From the NCBI GenBank assembly GCA_030737835.1, contig CM060857.1, positions 15,077,496 through 15,141,495 on the forward strand: 64,000 nt of DNA, written 5' to 3'. Shown piece after piece: positions 54,560 to 64,000 of the stretch (its first letter is position 1; the number at the start of each line of letters is the position of its first letter). Under the pieces are notes generated by a model. That model worked only from the letters and a program-made list of their open reading frames with translations. It was not told the origin of the DNA and ran no database searches. Origin of the DNA: Acorus gramineus (taxonomy: Eukaryota; Streptophyta; Magnoliopsida; Acorales; Acoraceae). The position numbers and the translations under genes were made by a program.

Positions 54560-55810
54560 GGTTTTAGGAATTTGTTCTACTTTCCTGTTTTTTTTTGTTT
54601 TTTTTTTCACACAGAAAAAGAGGGTTATTTTCATTACCGAAAAAGATGTCAGAACAGGTCTCGTGTATGGTTCGTGAGATCTGTCAATGGGACAAAAGAA
54701 GTGAATACTCAATGAGAAAAGATTCCACAATCAAAACAGATGGGCTCAATTCAAATATTATTTGATTTATTTTTATTATTTATGATACAATCTAATATCC
54801 ATGATCTATCTTAATAATTATAATTAAATATTAAATAATTATTTAAGATTTCACATAAAAACATAATAATTTAAATCAAAATATTAAAAAAATTAAAATA
54901 ATGAAGAACTATTTATAATACATTAGATTCTATGAAAAAATAAGTTAAGTTATTATAGACTCTTAAGAAGTTGACCCGCATCTCTTTATCTTAGGCATGT
55001 TAATGGATTAACCCGATCATATAAATCCAACTGAAGGATCTGATAATCAAACATGTTGGTCCCAATCGACTAGTTGGCATGCCTACTTTGTGGTGTTGGT
55101 TGGCCCCTATATCCATGATTTGCAATGTTCACGGGAAAAGATAACGGTAGGTAAAGTTTATATATATATATATATTAAAAAAATATATATGTATATTTTG
55201 GTGTAAACAAATGATAATATACATGTATATTATTGCATATATTATGATTCATTAAACGAAATAAAGAGTGCGCTCCAAGTTTTACACAGAGAAAGAAGGG
55301 AATTTTTTTATACATTATACCTTTGAAAAACTGATATTTACACATTACACATCTTGAATTTTTTTTTTTTTTTAAATGTCCATTCATTTGATTCTGATGG
55401 CCAAATCATGTTCTTAATCCAATGTTTAAAAGAAGGGAAATGGGTGGGTAAATGTCATGTCCGTTCATATTTTAGTTAAAGTGTGTAGTTACACTCAATC
55501 ATTTTTACTAATCAAAATGAATATTTTCTTACACTTAATAAAAATGAGTTTATTCAACTAAAAAATGAAGCGATATACATTTTTTTTATCAAAACACATA
55601 CATCATTCAATGATATTTGCTATTTAAAAAAAATTAAAATATATGTAATCCTAATTTTGATTGATAAAAATAAATGAATTTAACATTTTTCAAACTTAAA
55701 ACCTAAATAATAACACGGTTGAGTTGGAGTTGGACCAAACGAATGCCATGGCAAAGGCATGGATGAACTAGGATGTGAATCGGTAAGGGATATATAAATA
55801 ATTATGATTC
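54560..55810. other. AT-rich intergenic sequence upstream of CPN60
   Basis: Includes the distal CPN60 promoter. A (TA)n run lies near 55159-55176. No gene seen. Confidence 0.45.
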
Positions 55811-56250
55811 TTTAGGGGTCAGTTTGGATAGAGCCATAAGCTATTTTGGGGTTTATACCTATTTCATGAATTGTTGACTTTATCAATGGAATAAGAGATT
55901 GTGTTTGGTTGTGTTTTCAGTTATTCTCATTGAGAAACGTAATAATAAAGGTTGAAGTGTTTGGTTGATGAAGAATAAGATGTGAATAAGGTGTAAAAAG
56001 TTGATTTGACATGTGAGCCCCATTGATGTATAAGAGGTGATGACAGATGATTTAATGTGATTTGATAAGTAGATCCCCTTATTCCAGTGGAGGAATAACA
56101 CAATTCCATGGATGGACTTAAAATACAAAAATCAACTTATTATCTCATAATTCCGCATAGCTATACCCCTTTATTCTCTCTACCCCAACGCCTTTTTTGC
56201 CTTATTCCCCCTATTCCACCCCTATTCCTCTAGCCAAATAACCCCTAGGA
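55811..56250 (-). mobile_element. MITE-like element, family copy 4
   Basis: The reverse complement carries the family blocks GTCATCACCTCTTATACATC, CACATGTCAAATCAACTTTT, TTATTCACATCTTATTC and AACACAACCAAACACAAT. The ends are inverted: TAGGGGTCAGTTTGGATAG on the left, and TAGGGGTTATTTGGCTAG when the right end is reverse-complemented. This copy has the best preserved ends of the four. Confidence 0.7.
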
Positions 56251-57020
56251 GTTTAAAAAGAAAGCAAGAAAAACGATTGTTGAATTTGACTATCTAATAT
56301 ATTTATGACCATTTAATTCTGTCACTCCAAGATAATCATATTAAAAATAATTGTGATTAAAATATTTTATTATTAAATTTTGTTATTAAATGCTACTGAT
56401 ACATATCAAATTTTAATAAGCTTATCATACAATGATAAAATCTAACGATCACGTCTAACTAGCATTAGACCTAACCTGCTCCCTTAAAAATGCCGTGTTG
56501 TTACACACATCAAATACCCTGATGCAATATATATAATCACCCAACAAAATATATGCTCTCCTATGTCAATATATACTCTGTTACAAAAACCATATGCTTC
56601 ATTAAACAAAAATATATATTTAAAGAATTCAAAACATTGTTCAATCAGCTAAATTAACCGCAACCAAAATATGATGTAACATTCATAATCAAGCTAATCA
56701 GTTTACAAGCCTCAAATTGGACCACCCATTTTTTGAACAAACACACAAGCATCACATATCAACATACACCCAGATACATCCCCACTTATCTCCGGCTACA
56801 ATGAGAGGGAAAAAAAAATGTACACGATTTAACAACAAAAAGAATTGCCTTCGCCACTGCATACCCCACTCTCACCAACCAAAAAAGAAAAAGAAATTAA
56901 ACCCTCACAAAACCTGAATCCCCCTCCGAATAAAGAGGACGAATTTTTCATGCTATACAAATACACACAATAAACAGAGCACAAGCGCAAAACAAACTCA
57001 GTTCAGTCATATAAGACCAA
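56251..57020. other. Intergenic sequence and probable CLASP 3' UTR
   Basis: AT-rich, no gene. The part from about 56700 to 57020 is likely the 3' UTR of the minus-strand CLASP gene. Confidence 0.45.
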
Positions 57021-60000
57021 CTAACCATGACTGGCATCGATCGTGGCCCCGGACCTTGCTTGTGAAATCCGATTGGCGTAGATTGTGACAAGCCGCAATT
57101 GGGTGCTGTTGAGACCCTCCAAATATGGGAGGAATGCTTTACCAAGCATGATGTAGATGTCCACCAAACAGAAAACAACAGTCTGCAAAGCCCCAAGATA
57201 ATAAGTGTCATAATGAGCTTCCCAACAATTTCTTTCACTTTGAGCCAAGAGGGAAATCTTGAAAAGATCTTAGACAGAAAGATGCTAATGAGGCGACCAA
57301 ATATCAAGTGAATGGAAAAAATGTCCATTTGGGCGTTTTGATGGTTGGGCACATCTCGCACTTGTCCAGGGATATCAATGCTGCTTTTGTTTGAGTTTAT
57401 TTTTTAGTTACTTATAATGCTAATTGATCCTTCAAAACTTCTCATGAATCTGGAGATGAACAAAAAGCAAAGGAAAAACACCAAGACCATTACCTTGCGA
57501 ACATCAGCACTCGGGTTTCCAAACGCATCAAAAAGGGCAGGTAAAAATGATGGCAACTGAGTCATTAGTTCCTCGTGTGAAAGCCTCCCCACAAGCTGGG
57601 AAAAGAAACAAAAGCCATAAGCATAAAAATAACAGCAGCCATTTAATGTAACACAAGTGATGACAAAAGAAAATCCATGTTTGAGCTCCGAAAAGATGAA
57701 GAAAGCACAATAGCTTGTCCAGACATTAATGTTGATAATGGGTGTTAAGTTGTCAGTTTTTCCCTGACATGTGGAATCTTTGGGGAATACATGGAAACGA
57801 TTCCACAAAAAAAAAAAGGAATCATAAGAAGTACCTTAGTCAAAGAGTTGATGCACGTAACTAAGGTCTTCTCATCTTCAGACACCAACAAAGGTACAAT
57901 AACCTGCAATGTTGAGTAAAGAGTCAATCTCATCAAATTACCAAATATTCAAGATTTAGCTTGTCAAATTAAATCAAAACTTCTGAAAGTAAGATATGCT
58001 TGAAATTCACATACAGTAAGACATCTGAATGGATCATACTGAGATAGCACAATAGTCAAGCAATGGTTTGCTTCATTTGAAACCTACAAAATGAAGTAAA
58101 AAAGAGCAGAAACTATATGCAATTAGTAAAAAAGAGCAAAACAAGTTAAAGCGTCAATTAATAAATGAATGAATAGAACTACTTGAAAGACAATAATACC
58201 TTTGCAACCAAATCTCCTGTAGCATGAAGCAGCTTCTCAATGACAATTTCAACAGAATCTTCCATGGCATCTTTCTGGAACAATGGCACAAGATTATCAA
58301 AGCATTCATCAAAAGATAACAAAGGCCAAGATGGTCGAACCCATAAACCAGAATATAATTACAAAATATCAAGCACCTGATTGTTCAGCATTTCGATGAC
58401 CAACGATAAAGCAAGTTCCCGAATGGAAGAATCATGATCGTCAAAAATCTCAAGCACAGCAGTCAAAATCTGGTTGAAGTACTGCAAATTATCATTAATT
58501 TTCATCAGCAAACAAATACCTCAATCACAAGACTTTACTGACCAAATAAAATAGACAGGACTACACCATCCACAATTGTGCAGGAAGATTAGTCAAATAA
58601 ACCAGTTACAGATTAACCCAAGCCACATATTGGGTTTAAGTCTAGCATTCCGGTCTCTAGATATCAAGGAAGAACTAAAGAAGAGGAGTTACCCCATAGT
58701 CGAAAAAGGAAAACAATATTGATTTTTTATGCATGCGTATTCACGTGTGCGATAGCAGTTATATAATTCACATGTTATGTCCCCCAAGTCTGTAATCTAG
58801 AACCACATAAATTCTGTCATTTGATTGGTGTGTGTGTTTTTTTCTTATTTTTTTAATATTTATAGTTTGTGCAAGGATCAATACCAACTATCAAGATTGA
58901 CAATAATTAGCACTAGGCCATAGATAAAAAAAATTTCTTGATAAACGGGCCATGGATAATTTTAATACTAAAAATTAATAGGAACAATAAATACCAATAG
59001 AATAGCCTTCCTTTAAACATCTCATTTAAAGATGTGAAAGGCAACCTCATTCCCTCTTCAGCCATGACAGGAGGTATTCAAAGAACAATAAATGCAACTC
59101 AGAACATATCAACTTAAGACTATGCACCGACAATGTAGTGAAGGGCCTGATAGTATCTTGATGATGAATTTCTTTGCACTATAAAGAAGAAAAAGCATGG
59201 CACAATTATATGAGAGGGCTGGAGATGGAACAGACACAATATCAGTTCTTCTGTGAAAATGTTGAGATGCATGATGTGGAGATTGCTAGAAGATAAAAAT
59301 AAAATTCAATCCTCGTGAGAAAATCATTCAAGAAAGCTGAATTTGTCAAGAAACTTAAATAACACACCTTTGTCCAAATTGAGTTATTATTAGTCCTAGA
59401 CGTTTGGACCAGCTGTTGAAGCGCCTCACATTTGCTTGTGCTAGAATTTTCTTCGCTTAAATTACATATCTATAAAGAAGAACAACCAAATGTTACCAAA
59501 TAACAATGAGATATATTTGAAATTTCCACATAAAAAAGTGGCATTTTGCAAAGGAAATATCATAGCTCACCTGATGTAGAAGCCGAGGAATGCTAGATCC
59601 ATCATCTAGAATAGAGTAGTTCTTATCATCAATAGAATTTTTAGGAGCATGTTCTGCATCCATAACACCTTCCACAACGTGCCTTAGCCCATTGGTACCT
59701 TGCCCATTAGCACCCACCAGTCCATTTACATCTAGGCATGGGGTGCCTATAGAACTCGCCAAATCTACACTGCGATCAACTTTATCAGGTTGGATTACCC
59801 AGGAGTCCATATTCTCGGCTGCAGCATACTTTGAATCCTTGGTTTTTAAGCTAGATAGAATCTCGGTGTTTGATCCAGACTCAAAGCTTTGAAGAAAATG
59901 TTCTTGAGTTTCTTCAGAAGCAGCCACTCCCATGGAACTACTTATCTGAACTGATTCTTGCACAGAATTCCACTTCCTACCGCTGTCACTATCAATAGAA

Positions 60001-62050
60001 CCAGCGGAATACCTCCCCAGAATATGGTTTTTCTTTGATGATCCTATATAACCTTCCTCAGAAGATGTTCCAGCAACATCCGACTGGTCATAAAAAGATT
60101 TTGACCGTTGTCTATCTTTTTTATTCTGCAAAAAGTTCATGAGATCAACCTCTATACGTGGAGTATACTGCTTGAGAGCCCGTCTTAAAGAATTCTGTTC
60201 CTCAACTGATAGACTAAGAATAAAGTTCAAAACTGATGTGGAATCAAAATGGGAATAAACTGATATCATGCAAGAGATGGCAGCCTCCTTCAACTTTGTG
60301 TTTTTATCATTGGCCAAAGGTGCTAACTTAGCAAGCCATAACTTTAGATAGCCACTATTATTATAAGTTTCAGAATTTGTTGAATGTTTGTTAAAGGAGT
60401 TAATAGCAAACTCGATAACAGCCAACTTTGCCTTTGGGGACCGCTGTTCATCCAGTGAGCGAAGCAATGCAGGAAGCAGGGAATCAATACCATAAGTTTT
60501 GCCAACAATATCCAAGGTTGTTGCACTAGGTTGCCTAACCAATTCCTTTGGATCAATTAAGCGAGAAAAAACATGGGGCAACGTCCTCTCAAGATAACTT
60601 TCAAACGGCTTTCTGCAAGCCGGGATGAGTTCTGCGAGTGTTGAAAGAGCTGCCTGTGCAACTTTGTGGTGAGGATCATCCAAGTGTTGAAAAAACAGCT
60701 TCATGACCTTCTCAAAATTTTGAGAAACATCCTGAATACCCTTGGGACCTTGTTGCAGCAATTTTCGCAGATAATTGAAAGCGGTAACACGGGCCATCCA
60801 ATCAGAATTGGGACTCAATCCTTCACTAAGGGCATCATTAAGAGACACTGGACCATTCAAAAGACCTGACAATTCACCCACCATGAGTTGGCTATCATCA
60901 AAACTATTCCTACTATTTGCAGAAACCCTCCCTGCAACATTCTTCCTTAGAAGTGGCCTCTGGAAATTGGGAATAGTATTCTGTGAATCCCTAAAATTTG
61001 CATCCCTATAGGGAGTCTCCAAAAATTGTTTATCCATGTGCATAGTTGGATATCGCCTGGTCATCCTAATATCACTGTTTTCTTCAAGGAAACCTCCATC
61101 TTGAGGCCTTTCGGATCTTTTGGGCATGTAAGACAGTGACAGAGCGGACAAGGATTCTGATGTCAGATTATTCGAGTAAGAAAATTTACTAGGATTACTG
61201 GAAGCTTGAATCTGGGGAGTGATGAGGTCAGCTATAATTGATCCGCCATTTCGCAAAGTACCTCTAGTAGTGGTGGTTGTCATTGAATCAGATGATACTG
61301 ATTTCTGTAATGAAAACTGGTGGTTTGCAGCAGAAGCAGCCGCAGGAAATGGAGGATCACGTGCTGATGGAGGATCAACTCCTGCGCTAGGAGCAAGAGA
61401 AGGAAGATTTAGTTGTTCAGAATCACAATTACTGCTACAACGAGGAAGATGGGATACTTAAAATAAATCATGCATTATGTACCTAGATCTAAGCTGGCTG
61501 AGCGTGCAATTGAAGAACCATGTTTGTCGCCTTTCAGCAAGCTTTCAATTGCTGAAACCTTTTGCTTACTAGAATGCAACATGCTCTCCAGAGTTCTTTC
61601 AGAACCCTTTCCATGTGACTTGGTATGTGATGTCAAATAACTTCCAGAGGAAATAGATGTCCCAGAAGAAATGCTAGCTGTCTTGTCCATCGCGACAATA
61701 GCGGAAGTTCCATACCCAGGTATATTCGATATAGGGGCATTCGAAGAAGCACGTGACAACTGAACCCCTCTCTCACGAAGAGAAGGAGAAGCATATCTCC
61801 TGTGTATTCCTCCATCTTCATCATTTATTATCTGCAAAAAAGTTCATCATGTTGGACACTAATATCCATATATCCAGGCAGAAGAAATTTCCCAACAATT
61901 TAGTGAAAATACCCTTTGTATGACAGGATCAAAGGATGAGAACAGCCGGCGGGAACGCTCTGGCCATGTTTTTGTAAACATCCGGTAGCAAGTTCTTGCA
62001 GTTGACCTTACCTGCAGAGCTTAATCAATAAAGAAACAGTGAAAAAATTG

Positions 62051-62122
<72 letters not shown>

Positions 62123-63117
62123 GGGATGAAATATATATATATTATGGGATGAACCCTCAGAGTCATTTGTTTGGCAGAAGCATTCACTTGCACGACAATG
62201 AACAATAAACAACCAAACAAGAATTAAAGGGAATGACTAAACCATGTCCAGCACTATAAAGCTAACCCCATAAACATTACACAGTTTCAGGATGGGATGA
62301 AAATTCAAATGGCCATCATGGGTATAGCATTAGCAAGTACCAGTTAGGGGTTACATTACAATTGTTTGGACATCATTATATTTCTCATGAAAATTTGCAG
62401 TCATACTGGAAAATCAAATAAATTTTTTAACAGATTGAAGTCCATCGAGCTTACAACTTTACGCATAATGTATTCTACAAGGAAATGAACAAACACTTGC
62501 CTCACTCATTGCATCTCCGACACAGCACTTTATCAGGTCTTCATAGAGGTCAGCAGACCGCTGTATTTCTGGTGCATCAGCCCAGTACTCCAAAATCAAA
62601 AGTGCATACTCACAGCACCTGGAATTAGAAAAAAAAACCAAATCAGAATGCTCATAACGCATATGAAATTTACATCAGCTAGGCTTTTACCTAGCACGGA
62701 GCACTGCATTTCTATCATTCTTAGCACAATCAGCTATTCGAGGAAGTACACGAGCAACCTTGCAGTTCCGCAACATCTGTAAGAAACAAACAGTACAAAA
62801 TCACTATACACAATAAACAAAAATCCATCCATTAAATAGAGCATGCCATTTGTTCATACCGTCTTGATGCAGTTATCTGCAGATTCAGCAATTACAAGCA
62901 CAGTTATGACAACCAGTTTAAAAAGAACCTACAATAGTAGCTGAACGGTCAGTGTTGGCAATTGAAAAAGATTAAATCATTATATTTAGCATAAATCGTG
63001 ATTATTTTCATATATATAAAATATAAATAAAGTGTGACCCACCGGAATGAACATCTCAGCACATGCCTCAAAATCTCCCAGAAGTTCCTTTGATAATAAG
63101 TTCAAAAGATGGCAGGC
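57021..63117 (-). CDS. CLASP: CLASP (CLIP-associated protein), C-terminal 1096 aa, 5' end outside window
   Basis: Fourteen exons: 63117-63043, 62928-62860, 62776-62691, 62618-62501, 62011-61913, 61831-61483, 61381-59571, 59469-59368, 58481-58377, 58274-58200, 58083-58015, 57903-57835, 57595-57494 and 57182-57021; phases close to 3291 nt. The first exons encode part of a CLASP_N/TOG array (CHLLNLLSKELLGDFEACAE, VARVLPRIADCAKNDRNAVL). A Ser-rich linker with ISNIPG and a second TOG-like domain (DWMARVTAFNYLRKLLQQGP) follow, then the conserved C-terminal helical domain ending LVTIYANRISQARSG. CLASP binds and stabilises cortical microtubules and acts in division-plane and growth control. Plant CLASP is about 1440 aa, so roughly 350 N-terminal residues lie beyond the right edge. 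Intron 4 has a GC donor; intron 5 contains a long (AT)n run. Confidence 0.95.
62053..62141. repeat. (AT)n microsatellite in a CLASP intron
   Basis: Nearly uninterrupted TA dinucleotides, with one small break near 62085, followed by two copies of ATATATATATTATGGGATGA. It lies between CLASP coding exons 62618-62501 and 62011-61913. Confidence 0.9.
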
Positions 63118-64000
63118 CTATTAAAACAAAATTACGAATTACAACTCAATACTTGAGAGAAAAAACAAATAATCACAAAAAAATGATATGACACAACCAC
63201 AAGCCATATTTTACAGAGAATTTTATACATTACAATCAACTTCAGATGTCATATAAGTTCAAGTTCCATGATAACAATCTTAATCACCACAAGATAACAA
63301 AAAGAAAGAGTCAATAAAAATATAGCACACAATAAATTTTGCAACCAGTATGTAAGTCATGTACAGACAATCCACTCAAGCAAGCATGAAATGCGAACAA
63401 ATTTCCTTAACAGAAACACATAACTAATTAAAAGATCTAATATGCTAAACTTTTTTCAACCAAGCTGCAGAGTAGGTCAACAATGTGTTTAACCATAAAC
63501 CTCTAGTTTGCCATGTGTATAATTTCATGGAAGTGTGCATGTAAATTAACATAGATTAACACAACCGCTGGAACTACACAACCACAGATATTAAACAGGA
63601 AAAATCAGTGGCAATGAAGTATTCCAAAAGAGCTTTATCTAAAACTCAAGACACCCACCTAGATTATGGATGTAATGGTGTTTTTTTTATGGAGAGCACC
63701 AAACGTAATTTATTAACAAAGCATTTGGGAGCACCGATAATGGATAAAAAATTTAAAATGTGCAGCTGTGATAATTATAATCCTTCATATAAATCAAAAT
63801 CCATTCCAGTTTGACAACATATACATCAGAATTCAGGCATCATAAGCAAAGTTTCATCTTTGTCAAATTGTCGGGATGAATATCTTAGTACAGCTTTCCA
63901 TGGACAAACTACAAATCTAGATATTATCCAGATAGTCTGTTGGTAATGATTTTATTTGTTGTGCTTCAGAATTGTACTACAGCAGATAAAAAAAAAATCA
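63118..64000 (-). other. CLASP intron running to the window edge
   Basis: The next upstream CLASP exon would be expected to encode the segment before CHLLNLLSKELL; I find no such sequence up to 64000. This is therefore read as part of one intron of at least 880 bp. Confidence 0.6.

Overview
This is nuclear DNA of a flowering plant. The evidence is the gene content: a nuclear photosystem I PsaE precursor with a transit peptide, the plastid nucleoid protein PTAC3, a plant-type mitochondrial CPN60, a plant CLASP and a LONGIFOLIA/TRM-type DUF4378 protein. Genes have many introns, and the spaces between them are AT-rich and full of small transposons. GC-rich first exons in psaE and PTAC3 would suit a non-grass monocot or an early-diverging lineage, but I cannot fix the species. 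I saw no rRNA or tRNA genes and no prokaryotic-type arrays. Exon models were made by hand: splice sites were read from the sequence, and each model was accepted only when exon phases closed and the length was a multiple of three.

Layout. 1-7400: a minus-strand TRM/LONGIFOLIA-like gene (973 aa) with a 5'-leader intron of about 2 kb. 7400-18480: an 11-kb gene-poor block holding a 500-bp foldback element with a perfect 9-bp target duplication, a diverged relative of it, a hAT-like element, an 82-bp tandem repeat, and a 1.2-kb LTR element whose interior is almost wholly a GTC/GCC minisatellite. 18480-25100: a possible small housekeeping gene behind three Site II promoter motifs, then an F-box gene (269 aa), both on the plus strand. 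26357-27275: psaE, minus. 29016-30007: a probable solo LTR. 31224-35414: a nine-exon plus-strand gene for a 653-aa protein I do not recognise, with a basic N terminus carrying a KRVRF motif. 36612-47946: PTAC3, minus, 13 exons, 896 aa. 49921-54433: mitochondrial CPN60, minus, 17 exons, 577 aa. 57021-63117: the C-terminal 1096 residues of CLASP, minus; its 5' exons lie past the right edge.

The genes do not form a pathway; this is an ordinary mixture of plant housekeeping genes. Two concern plastids (PsaE in photosystem I, PTAC3 in plastid transcription), one mitochondrial protein folding (CPN60), two microtubules (the TRM-like protein and CLASP), and one probably ubiquitin ligation (F-box). 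The least ordinary items are the mini-LTR element with its hairpin leader and six-frame-open repeat, the foldback element close upstream of PTAC3, a MITE family present four times, two GC-AG introns, and the unrecognised 653-aa protein.
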